Below, one piece after another: positions 1-7,193 of a stretch of DNA of 7,866 bases. Position 1 is the stretch's first letter. Every line of letters begins with the position of its first letter. The notes under the pieces are model-generated. The model ran no database searches. It worked only from the letters and a program-made list of their open reading frames with translations, and was not told the origin of the DNA. Both the position numbers and the translations under genes were made by a program. Origin of the DNA: Lachnospiraceae bacterium (GTDB lineage Bacteria; Bacillota; Clostridia; Lachnospirales; Lachnospiraceae); the NCBI GenBank assembly GCA_014804185.1, contig JAAVAG010000041.1, positions 1 through 7,866 of the forward strand. The letters run 5' to 3'.

Positions 1-114
1 AATATAGATGATAAATAAAACCTTTACAGCGCCGTCCGGCAGCCCGGTCCGCGACGGCTCTTCTGTCTTTCTCTGAAGGTCCTGGTTCAAATCGTCATTT
101 AACTTTTCCTGCAT
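1..114 (-). CDS. Unidentified gene, first 38 codons (runs off the window)
   Basis: An open frame starts at ATG 114 and continues to the window edge. The visible residues are MQEKLNDDLN, QDLQRKTEEP, SRTGLPDGAV and KVLFIIYI. The start is polar and charged, and the last visible residues are hydrophobic, which could be the beginning of a membrane segment or of a beta strand. I do not recognise the family. The ATG is in the same frame as truA, separated from its TAG by AGA-AGT-AAA, so no upstream start is possible. AGAAG four bases before the ATG is a weak ribosome binding site; a stronger GGAGGTG lies 18 bases away, within the last truA codons. Nine-base spacing suggests it belongs to the same operon. 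Short visible length keeps confidence moderate. Confidence 0.5.
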   Translation of the reverse strand, partial: MQEKLNDDLNQDLQRKTEEPSRTGLPDGAVKVLFIIYI

Positions 115-123
115 TTTACTTCT

Positions 124-861
124 CTAATATTTCACCTCCATCAGCGTCAGACCCTTTGCCGGAACCAGAGCGCCCGCCTTTTCCCTCCGGCAGGACTGCA
201 GAATCTCCTCCATCTCCCCGGGGCTTCGCTGCCCCAATCCCACCTCCAGAAGCGTTCCGGTCAGAATACGGACCATGTGATATAAAAAACCGTCTCCGGA
301 AAAGGTAAGCGTAATCACATCATTGTCCTGTATCAATTCGATGCGATTGATAGTCCGCACGGTGGATTTGTTTCCTTTCCTGGAGGAAGTAAACGCTTTA
401 AAGTCATGCGTCCCCTCCAGTCTCTCCGCCGCCCTGCGCATAGCGTCCACATCCAGCTTTTCACTGACCACATGCGCATATTTTCTCTCGAATATATGAG
501 GAATCGAACTGTTAATAATTCGATACCGATAGACCTTTCCCTTTGCATTCAGACGGCTGTGGAACCTTTCCGGCGCCTCCTCCACCGAGAGTACGCCGAT
601 ATCCTCCGGCAGATACAGATTCATATAGTCCCTGATCTCCTCCGGTGTCCGCTGCGTATGCATATGCGCGTTCGCCACCTGGGCCAGCGCATGAACCCCG
701 GCGTCCGTCCTGCCGCTGCCCTGGACTTCCACAGCCTCCCCGCACATCCGCGAGAGGAGTTTTTCAAGTTTTCCCTGGATCGTGTTGTCCGTGGAATCCT
801 GCCTCTGCCATCCCTGGTATCTGGTTCCCTCATACTGCAGCACAAATTTATAATTTTTCAT
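124..861 (-). CDS. truA: tRNA pseudouridine(38-40) synthase TruA
   Basis: TruA converts uridines 38, 39 and 40 in the anticodon arm of many tRNAs to pseudouridine. The 245-residue protein is of full family length. It contains the signature GSGRTDAGVHA (48-58) with catalytic Asp53, the conserved tyrosine in KVYRYRI (Tyr111), and the C-terminal motif GDGFLYHMVRIL (189-200) with Arg198, matching the active-site Asp, Tyr and Arg of the family. Early residues YEGTRYQGWQRQ (10-21) are also typical. The ATG at 861 lies 14 bases inside the end of the preceding gene, so translation is probably coupled. In many Firmicutes truA follows the ecfA/ecfT transporter genes and precedes rplM-rpsI; this different setting could mean relocation or a second truA copy. 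No terminator follows; another ORF begins nine bases after the stop. Confidence 0.97.
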   Translation of the reverse strand: MKNYKFVLQYEGTRYQGWQRQDSTDNTIQGKLEKLLSRMCGEAVEVQGSGRTDAGVHALAQVANAHMHTQRTPEEIRDYMNLYLPEDIGVLSVEEAPERFHSRLNAKGKVYRYRIINSSIPHIFERKYAHVVSEKLDVDAMRRAAERLEGTHDFKAFTSSRKGNKSTVRTINRIELIQDNDVITLTFSGDGFLYHMVRILTGTLLEVGLGQRSPGEMEEILQSCRREKAGALVPAKGLTLMEVKY

Positions 862-2104
862 TCCTTTTTTCCTGTTCTCTTTTTTCCCGCTCCCTTTTCT
901 CCCGCTCCCTTTTCTCCCGCTCTATTCTGTCCTGCTCGCATTCCTGCTGATAAGACCGGATCACTGCCAGGTCCTGATCAGTCAGTCTGCGGAAACGGTT
1001 CAGCCCGGCCGTCAGAATCCGAATACTGTTCTGCGTGGTCTCAAAGGCTCCCCCTTTATAAAGTTCCACAACGATGATACCGATAGGGATGGCGATAATC
1101 ATTCCCACCACACCGCCGACTCTGTAGCCGATATAGAGCAGAAACAAAGTGGGCAGCGGCGGCATTCCCATGGAATCACCCATAATCTTTGGCTGGATCA
1201 GCTGCCGCACCAGTTGTCCTACCCCCCAGATAATCAAAAGACCGATGGTCATCTTATAGTCTGCGCTTAAAAATTTTATAATCGCCCATGGAACCATAAT
1301 GGTCCCCGTTCCAAAAAACGGCAGAAAATCCAGAAAAGCAATCACCAGCGCCACCGGAAACACATAGTTTACTTTCAAAATCAGCAGTCCGATCACCAGA
1401 AGCAGATAAATCCATATCTCAATCCTGATCTGCGCCTTGAAATAACCGCCCACCGCTTTGACCGTCACCCGCTTGATCATCCTCCAGCGGTACAGCAGAG
1501 ATTCCGGCATGATTCTGGCGACAGTCTCGGAAACGGTTTTCCGCTCCGCCACAAACAGGTAAGAAGACAGCAGACACATGATCACTCCAATGATAATGGG
1601 AGGCAGAGATTTTGCGAAATTGCCTACCGCCGCAATGGTCGGACTGCCCGCTCTGCTGACCATTTCCATGACAAAGGCGCTGGTCTGCTGCTCAATATTA
1701 TTCCACATATCCTGCACATCCACCGGCAGCTTCTGCAGAACCACCGACAGATTATTGGCGATATCATCCAGTTCTTTCTCCAGTCCTTCCCACATTTCCG
1801 GCAGATCATTCACAAAGGATATGCTCTCCCGTATCAGCTTGCCCCCGACCAGGTACATGCACAAAACAACCAGTCCGATGACCACAATGATCACAAAAGC
1901 GCTGCCCGCCTTACGCCTGATTTTCATTTTTTCTTCAAAAAACCGCACCGGAGGACTGGCGATACACGCGATGATCCATCCTATCACAAAGGGCATAAAG
2001 AAAACGATCACTTTCGGAAGCAGCAGGATCACCAGCAAAAGCCCTGCCAGAGCAATCAGAATATTCACGACGGCTTTTATATATTTTTTCGCAGACGTAT
2101 CCAT
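848..2104 (-). CDS. AI-2E/PerM family membrane protein, YtvI-like, with repetitive charged tail
   Basis: This 418-residue polytopic membrane protein belongs to the AI-2E (PerM, UPF0118) family. The best match I recognise is the sporulation protein YtvI subgroup; the transported substrate is unknown. Hydrophobic segments lie near residues 11-29, 32-49, 67-88, 167-187, 226-244, 247-279, 284-300 and 317-349. A soluble, helix-rich region spans about 95-165, where the family has its extracytoplasmic domain. The conserved core DFLPFFGTGT (259-268), QLIQPKIMGDSMGMPPLP (301-318) and GMIIAIPIG (334-342) is intact. After a normal C-terminus, four EREKR-type pentapeptides (395-414) add a long charged tail. 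Translation starts two bases after the engB stop, with AGAGGGGTG at the end of engB as its ribosome binding site. Its last 14 bases overlap truA. A quorum-signal transport role should not be assumed. Confidence 0.88.
   Translation of the reverse strand: MDTSAKKYIKAVVNILIALAGLLLVILLLPKVIVFFMPFVIGWIIACIASPPVRFFEEKMKIRRKAGSAFVIIVVIGLVVLCMYLVGGKLIRESISFVNDLPEMWEGLEKELDDIANNLSVVLQKLPVDVQDMWNNIEQQTSAFVMEMVSRAGSPTIAAVGNFAKSLPPIIIGVIMCLLSSYLFVAERKTVSETVARIMPESLLYRWRMIKRVTVKAVGGYFKAQIRIEIWIYLLLVIGLLILKVNYVFPVALVIAFLDFLPFFGTGTIMVPWAIIKFLSADYKMTIGLLIIWGVGQLVRQLIQPKIMGDSMGMPPLPTLFLLYIGYRVGGVVGMIIAIPIGIIVVELYKGGAFETTQNSIRILTAGLNRFRRLTDQDLAVIRSYQQECEQDRIEREKREREKREREKREQEKRNEKL
863..922 (-). repeat. 15-bp tandem repeat coding for the EREKR tail
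   Basis: Four in-frame 15-bp units occur at 908-922, 893-907 (identical, GAGCGGGAGAAAAGG), 878-892 and 863-877 (diverged). They code for EREKR, EREKR, EREKR and EQEKR at the C-terminus of the membrane protein. The tract is almost purely purine on the coding strand and ends one base before the truA ATG. AGGA at 870-873, eight bases before that ATG, is the likely truA ribosome binding site, so the repeat serves both genes. Confidence 0.92.
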
Positions 2105-2106
2105 AT

Positions 2107-2715
2107 TTACACCCCTCTGCCCGCTTCGGACTCCTCGATCACTTTGTCAAGCAGTTCATAGATCTCATCCCGCCCCTGTTTGGTAAGCGCGGAGAAAGGG
2201 ATCAATATCGTGTCCGGCTCCGCCTCCAGGGTTTCACTGATCAGACGGACCTGATTCTCTATCTGGCTCCGCTTAATCTTATCCAGTTTTGTGGCAATAA
2301 TGATAGGATGAAAGCCCTGACTCAGAATCCATTCATACATGGTACGGTCATTCTCGGAAGGTTTATGGCGGATATCAATCAAAAGAAACACCTCTTTCAG
2401 CTGTTTGGACTTCTTCAGATACCGTTCCACCATCTTCCCCCACTGTGCTTTGACTTCCACACTTGCCTTTGCATAACCGTATCCCGGCAGATCCACAAGA
2501 TAGAGGGCGTCGTTTATATTATAATAGTTGATCGTCTGCGTCTTTCCCGGCTGCGCACTGGTCCTCGCCAGGGACTTTCTGTTCATCAGCGCATTGATCA
2601 GCGAGGATTTACCCACGTTGCTTTTTCCGGCAAACGCCACCTCCGGATGCGGGCTGTCCGGAAACCGGCTCGTAATCCCGCATACCGTCTCCAAACTGAC
2701 CTTCTTTATCACCAT
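2107..2715 (-). CDS. engB: Ribosome biogenesis GTP-binding protein EngB (YsxC/YihA)
   Basis: EngB is an essential GTPase of the TrmE-Era-EngA-EngB-Septin family that helps large ribosomal subunit assembly. The 202-residue protein is of usual length and is essentially a single G domain: G1 GKSNVGKS (30-37), G2 threonine in KTQT (Thr61), G3 DLPGYG (75-80), G4 TKLD (142-145) and G5 SAL (175-177). The segment ARTSAQPGKTQTINYY and the glycine-tyrosine-rich DLPGYGYAKAS stretch are diagnostic of EngB. It follows lon by 17 bases and precedes the membrane protein gene by two bases, so it is almost certainly co-transcribed with both; lon-engB adjacency is classic in Firmicutes. The ATG at 2715 gives the family-typical MVIKKVSLET start, although the Shine-Dalgarno spacing is long. 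Confidence 0.97.
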   Translation of the reverse strand: MVIKKVSLETVCGITSRFPDSPHPEVAFAGKSNVGKSSLINALMNRKSLARTSAQPGKTQTINYYNINDALYLVDLPGYGYAKASVEVKAQWGKMVERYLKKSKQLKEVFLLIDIRHKPSENDRTMYEWILSQGFHPIIIATKLDKIKRSQIENQVRLISETLEAEPDTILIPFSALTKQGRDEIYELLDKVIEESEAGRGV

Positions 2716-2732
2716 ACCAGCATGTCTCTCCC
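2709..2732 (-). promoter_or_regulatory. engB translation start region with overlapping five-codon mini-ORF
   Basis: After the lon stop, the coding strand reads GGGAGAGAC followed by ATG-CTG-GTA-TGG-TGA (2723-2709). GGGAG (2732-2728) is four bases from this first ATG and 12 bases from the engB ATG at 2715. The TGA of the mini-ORF lies inside the second and third codons of engB. Either engB uses a long spacer, or ribosomes ending the mini-ORF restart on engB; the sequence alone cannot decide. Confidence 0.35.
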
Positions 2733-5171
2733 TTATTTGCTCACAAGAGCGTGCGACAGCACTTCTCTCATGTTCTCCACATATACGATCTCCAGTCCCG
2801 ATTTGATTTCCCGTGATATTTCTTCAATATCCCGGCGGTTCTCGGCGGGAACCAGAACCTTTCTGATTCCGGCGGTTTTGGCCGCGAGTATTTTTTCTTT
2901 CAGACCGCCGATAGGGAGTACTCTGCCTCTCAGCGTAATTTCCCCGGTCATGGCCACATCGGCATGCACCGGCAGGCCGGTGATGGCGGACATAATGGCC
3001 GTTGCCATGGTGATGCCTGCCGAGGGACCGTCCTTGGGCACCGCACCCTCCGGAATATGGATATGAAAATCATTCTTCTTAAATGTATCCGCCGCTATCT
3101 TATACTCGCCGCTGACAGAGCGGACAAAGCTGATGCCTGTCAGGGCGGACTCTTTCATCACATCGCCCATCTGCCCGGTCAGTTCGATTTCTCCCTTGCC
3201 CGGCATCATGTTCACCTCAATCTGCAGGGTATCTCCTCCCACGCTGGTCCAGGCCAGCCCGCGGACAATCCCCACTTCATCCGCCGCATTGATCTTATCC
3301 TGCGTATATTTCACCTTTCCCAGATATTTCTCCAGATTCTGGGAAGTCACTCTCACATGACCTCCTTTTTCACCCTGGCTCGGTTTTCCGCCATGGCCTG
3401 TTTTTCCGCCATGGCTCGTCTTATCGCCATGGCCCGTTTTATCGCCATGGCCCGTTTTATCGCCATGGCCTGCCTCTTCGGTCAACATCTCCCTGGCGGC
3501 CTTGCGGCAGATCTCCCCGATCTTGCGTTCCAGTTCGCGCACCCCCGCCTCTTTTGTATAACCGGCGATCATGGCTTTCAGCGCGTTGTCACTGATGCTG
3601 AGTCTGCCGCCGTCCATACCGTTTCTGGCAAGCTGCTTGCCAAGCAGATGCTCCCTGGCAATATGAAACTTTTCGTTGGCCGTATAACTGGTCACTTCTA
3701 TCATTTCCATCCTGTCCAGAAGCGGCCTGGGGATGGTGGATGTGGTATTAGCCGTGGCGATAAAGAGAACCTCTGACAAATCCAGCGGAATCTCCACATA
3801 GTGATCTCTGAATCTGCTGTTCTGCTCGCCGTCCAGCACCTCCAGCAGCGCTGCGGAGGTATCCCCCTTGTAGTCGCTGCTCACCTTGTCGATCTCATCC
3901 AACAGCATCAGCGGATTCTTCACCCCTGCCTGCCGAAGTCCGTTTGCGATGCGTCCCGGCATGGCTCCCACATAGGTCTTCCGGTGCCCTCGTATCTCCG
4001 CCTCATCCCTGACGCCGCCCAGACTGATGCGCACATACTTTTTGCCCAGCGCCTCCGCCACGCTTTTGGCAATGGAGGTCTTGCCGGTACCCGGCGGTCC
4101 CACCAGACAGATGATCGGGCTGTCCCCCGCCTTTGTCAGACTCCTCACTGCCAGAAACTCCAGAATACGCTCTTTTACCTGCGTAAGTCCGTAGTGCTGC
4201 TCCTCCAGAATCCTTTCGGCGCGGGTGATATCCGTATTGTCTTTCGACGCCTTATCCCACGGCAGTTCCAGCAGCGTCTCTATGTATGCGCGCTCCACTG
4301 CGCTCTCAGAGCTGTTGGCCGCAAGCCCCTTGAAACGTGAAATCTCTTTATTCAGCTTTTCCTTGACTTCTTTTCCGGCTTTCAGCTTCTTTGCTGCCTC
4401 CGTGAACTGATCGGCGTCGGAAAAGGTTCCTCCCTCTCCCAGTTCCTCGCGTATAAAGGCCATCTGTTCCCGAAGAAGATATTCTTTCTGATTTTTATCA
4501 ACTCTGCTCTTTACTTTCTCGGTAAGTTCTCCCCTTACCTTGGCGATTTCGATCTCATTGTATAATATTGCGGATAAAATATCATACCTCTCCTGCAGAG
4601 AAGCCGCTCCGAGAATCTGCTGCTTTGTCTCATACCCCAGAGGCAGACTCATGGTAATCTGATCCATCAGATCCTCCAGTCCGCCTATCGTCTGCAGCCT
4701 GCCGGCCAGCGCCCTTCCCAGCTTGGGATGAAACTGAATGTATATCCCGAACTGCTCTTTTATCTCTCTGACCATGGCCTCTTCCACGGTCTTCTCCAAT
4801 TCCCCCTCACATCTGGGAACGGTCTCCACCTGCGCCATCAGGTAATCCTCCGCATCCTCGGAAAAGGCAAGCAGACGTCCTCTGGACTGCCCGGCCACCA
4901 GCACTCTCACGATACCGTTTGGAAGCTTGCTCACCTGCTTTACCAATGTGATCGTTCCCACTTTGTATAGCTGATCCGCCCCGGGATCCTCGTCCGCCGC
5001 ATTTAACTGCGTCACCACAAAAAGCTTCTGATCCCGCAGCATAGCCTGCTCCACCGCTATCACCGATTTTTTGCGGCTGAGATCAAAATGTATGATCATA
5101 TCCGGCATGATGGTCAGGCCTCTGAGCGCCACCGCCGGCATTTCCATGACCGTTTGCTGTATACTGTCCAT
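2733..5171 (-). CDS. lon: ATP-dependent protease Lon, with an internal His-containing repeat insertion
   Basis: Lon is a homo-oligomeric cytoplasmic AAA+ serine protease that degrades misfolded and regulatory proteins. The 812-residue product has the LonA layout. The N-terminal substrate-binding domain spans about residues 10-210 and is followed by a helical region. The ATPase domain has Walker A GPPGTGKT (358-365), Walker B LMLLDEID (421-428), sensor-1 Asn475, arginine finger Arg487 and sensor-2 Arg545. The peptidase domain has catalytic Ser717 in PKDGPSAG and Lys760 in GGLKEK, forming the Ser-Lys dyad. All key residues are intact, so the enzyme should be active. The odd part is residues 568-603, a run of hexapeptides (GHGDKT, SHGGKT, GHGGKP, SQGEKG) between KAAREMLTEE and HVRVTSQNLEKYLGK. 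There E. coli Lon has only a short linker. The gene ends 17 bases before engB. No lonB gene separates clpX and lon. Confidence 0.97.
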   Translation of the reverse strand: MDSIQQTVMEMPAVALRGLTIMPDMIIHFDLSRKKSVIAVEQAMLRDQKLFVVTQLNAADEDPGADQLYKVGTITLVKQVSKLPNGIVRVLVAGQSRGRLLAFSEDAEDYLMAQVETVPRCEGELEKTVEEAMVREIKEQFGIYIQFHPKLGRALAGRLQTIGGLEDLMDQITMSLPLGYETKQQILGAASLQERYDILSAILYNEIEIAKVRGELTEKVKSRVDKNQKEYLLREQMAFIREELGEGGTFSDADQFTEAAKKLKAGKEVKEKLNKEISRFKGLAANSSESAVERAYIETLLELPWDKASKDNTDITRAERILEEQHYGLTQVKERILEFLAVRSLTKAGDSPIICLVGPPGTGKTSIAKSVAEALGKKYVRISLGGVRDEAEIRGHRKTYVGAMPGRIANGLRQAGVKNPLMLLDEIDKVSSDYKGDTSAALLEVLDGEQNSRFRDHYVEIPLDLSEVLFIATANTTSTIPRPLLDRMEMIEVTSYTANEKFHIAREHLLGKQLARNGMDGGRLSISDNALKAMIAGYTKEAGVRELERKIGEICRKAAREMLTEEAGHGDKTGHGDKTGHGDKTSHGGKTGHGGKPSQGEKGGHVRVTSQNLEKYLGKVKYTQDKINAADEVGIVRGLAWTSVGGDTLQIEVNMMPGKGEIELTGQMGDVMKESALTGISFVRSVSGEYKIAADTFKKNDFHIHIPEGAVPKDGPSAGITMATAIMSAITGLPVHADVAMTGEITLRGRVLPIGGLKEKILAAKTAGIRKVLVPAENRRDIEEISREIKSGLEIVYVENMREVLSHALVSK
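3363..3470 (-). repeat. 18-bp tandem repeat array inside lon (hexapeptide GHGDKT)
   Basis: Five clear copies and one degenerate copy of an 18-bp unit lie head to tail: 3453-3470 and 3435-3452 (identical), 3417-3434, 3399-3416, 3381-3398 and the diverged 3363-3380. The unit GGCCATGGCGATAAAACG codes for GHGDKT. Each of the five good copies contains the palindrome GCCATGGC. Copies are most alike at the coding 5' end and diverge toward the 3' end. The unit is a multiple of three, so copy-number change keeps lon in frame. There are no spacers, so it is not a CRISPR array. Confidence 0.95.
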
Positions 5172-5177
5172 CCTATC

Positions 5178-5183
5178 CCTCCT
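5178..5183 (-). promoter_or_regulatory. lon ribosome binding site (fixes the start)
   Basis: The coding strand has a perfect AGGAGG followed by six bases (GATAGG) and the ATG at 5171. This selects the MDSIQQTVME start over an in-frame ATG at 5195, whose extra residues MICDRRDR would read through the ribosome binding site itself. Confidence 0.88.
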
Positions 5184-5215
5184 GTCGCAGATCACATATC
5201 ATCTGATTGGACTGC

Positions 5216-5243
5216 AAAACGCCGCACTCATCGTGACGGCGTT
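5216..5243 (-). terminator. Hairpin between clpX and lon, terminator-like on both strands
   Basis: In the gap between clpX and lon, a 7-bp stem AACGCCG/CGGCGTT (5218-5224 with 5237-5243) extends by three pairs (CAC/GTG) past one bulged base around a five-base loop. On the coding strand the stem runs into only TTTT (5219-5216), so termination there would be weak or partial. On the plus strand it is followed by gtttttg, a somewhat better tract. It probably reduces clpX readthrough into lon or stabilises the clpX 3' end. No clear promoter for lon could be recognised after it. Confidence 0.55.
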
Positions 5244-5265
5244 GTTTTTGTAAACCGGTGCGAAT

Positions 5266-6531
<1,266 letters not shown>

Positions 6532-6534
6532 TTT

Positions 6535-6557
6535 CTAAAACCGCAATCCTTTCCTCT
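6535..6557 (-). promoter_or_regulatory. clpX leader with far-placed ribosome binding site
   Basis: The only purine-rich site before clpX is AGAGGAAAGGA, at 6547-6557, whose end lies 15 bases from the clpX ATG at 6531. That is longer than usual. AGAGG instead stands six bases before TTG-CGG-TTT-TAG (6546-6535), a possible three-codon leader ORF ending three bases before the clpX ATG. The in-frame TAG excludes any upstream extension of clpX. Leader translation is speculative. Confidence 0.35.
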
Positions 6558-6563
6558 AATCTG

Positions 6564-7163
6564 TTATTTCACGGTGGAAGAAGGACGGGAGGTTACCACC
6601 TTGTCAATCAGACCATATTCCAGCGCTTCCTGCGCACTCTTCCAGTTGTCGCGTTCCGTATCCGCCGCAATGACTTCATAATCCCTGCCGGTATTTTCAG
6701 CCAGCATCCGGTTCAGCTTCTCTTTCGTCTGCAGGATGTGCTTTGCGGCGATCTCGATCTCCGTCGCCTGTCCCTGCGCACCGCCCAGCGGCTGATGAAT
6801 CATGATCTCGGCATTGGGCAGCGCCATCCGCTTGCCCTTGGCTCCTCCTGCCAGCAGGAACGCGCCCATGCTGGCCGCCATACCGATGCATATGGTGGAT
6901 ACGTCACATTTGATAAAATTCATGGTATCATAAATTGCCAGTCCTGCAGTGACGGAACCGCCCGGGCTGTTGATATACAGATCGATATCCTTGTCCGGAT
7001 CCTCCGCCTCCAGGAACAAAAGCTGTGCAACGACCAGGCTGGCCGTGACCTCATTGACTTCTTCCCCCAGGAATACAATCCTGTCTTTCAGCAGTCTGGA
7101 ATAAATGTCATAGGATCTCTCTCCTCTGCTGGTCTGTTCCACGACATAAGGTACTAAGCTCAT
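6564..7163 (-). CDS. clpP: ATP-dependent Clp protease proteolytic subunit ClpP
   Basis: ClpP is the serine peptidase that forms a double-heptamer barrel and degrades substrates fed in by AAA+ unfoldases such as ClpX, in the cytoplasm. The protein has 199 residues, the usual family length, and starts MSLVPYVVEQTSRGERSYD. The catalytic triad is present at canonical positions: Ser98 in GMAASMG, His123 in MIHQPLGG and Asp172 in ERDNWKSA. The oxyanion-loop NSPGGSV segment lies at residues 65-71, and Arg171 precedes the catalytic Asp. The gene sits 58 bases after tig and 32 bases before clpX, consistent with one transcript and with ClpX as its partner. The start at 7163 is supported by an excellent GGAGG. 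No promoter, CtsR-type or CIRCE-type element is evident in the gap from tig. Nothing suggests loss of function. Confidence 0.98.
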   Translation of the reverse strand: MSLVPYVVEQTSRGERSYDIYSRLLKDRIVFLGEEVNEVTASLVVAQLLFLEAEDPDKDIDLYINSPGGSVTAGLAIYDTMNFIKCDVSTICIGMAASMGAFLLAGGAKGKRMALPNAEIMIHQPLGGAQGQATEIEIAAKHILQTKEKLNRMLAENTGRDYEVIAADTERDNWKSAQEALEYGLIDKVVTSRPSSTVK

Positions 7164-7167
7164 TTTA

Positions 7168-7176
7168 CACCTCCCT
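7168..7176 (-). promoter_or_regulatory. clpP ribosome binding site (fixes the start)
   Basis: The coding strand reads AGGGAGGTG, then TAAA, then ATG at 7163. GGAGG sits six bases from that ATG, which is ideal. This decides in favour of the MSLVPYVVEQ start over an in-frame ATG at 7202, which would translate the hairpin region and lacks a comparable site. Confidence 0.85.
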
Positions 7177-7193
7177 GCCCGCTCAGGCGGGCA
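7176..7193 (-). promoter_or_regulatory. GC-rich hairpin abutting the clpP ribosome binding site
   Basis: On the coding strand TGCCCGC-CTGA-GCGGGCA forms a perfect 7-bp stem with a four-base loop. Its last base is the first A of the clpP Shine-Dalgarno region AGGGAGGTG. No T-run follows on either strand, so it is not a Rho-independent terminator. Its position suggests an effect on clpP translation initiation or on mRNA processing or stability between tig and clpP; that role is inferred. Confidence 0.6.

Noticed and set aside
3363..3470. Short regular repeats considered as a CRISPR array
   Set aside because: Units are 18 bp, directly adjacent with no spacers, in frame within lon and translated as a hexapeptide repeat.
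2964..3776. Plus-strand open frame containing repeated MARFIA-like residues
   Set aside because: The repetition is the antisense reading of the lon 18-bp array; no supported start or family features.
5169..5195. Longer Lon start at 5195
   Set aside because: The added eight residues read through a perfect AGGAGG placed six bases before the ATG at 5171.
5172..5250. Sigma-70-type promoter for lon in the gap after clpX
   Set aside because: TTTACA is a fair -35 match, but nothing resembling TATAAT lies 16-18 bases downstream; other pairs have wrong spacing.
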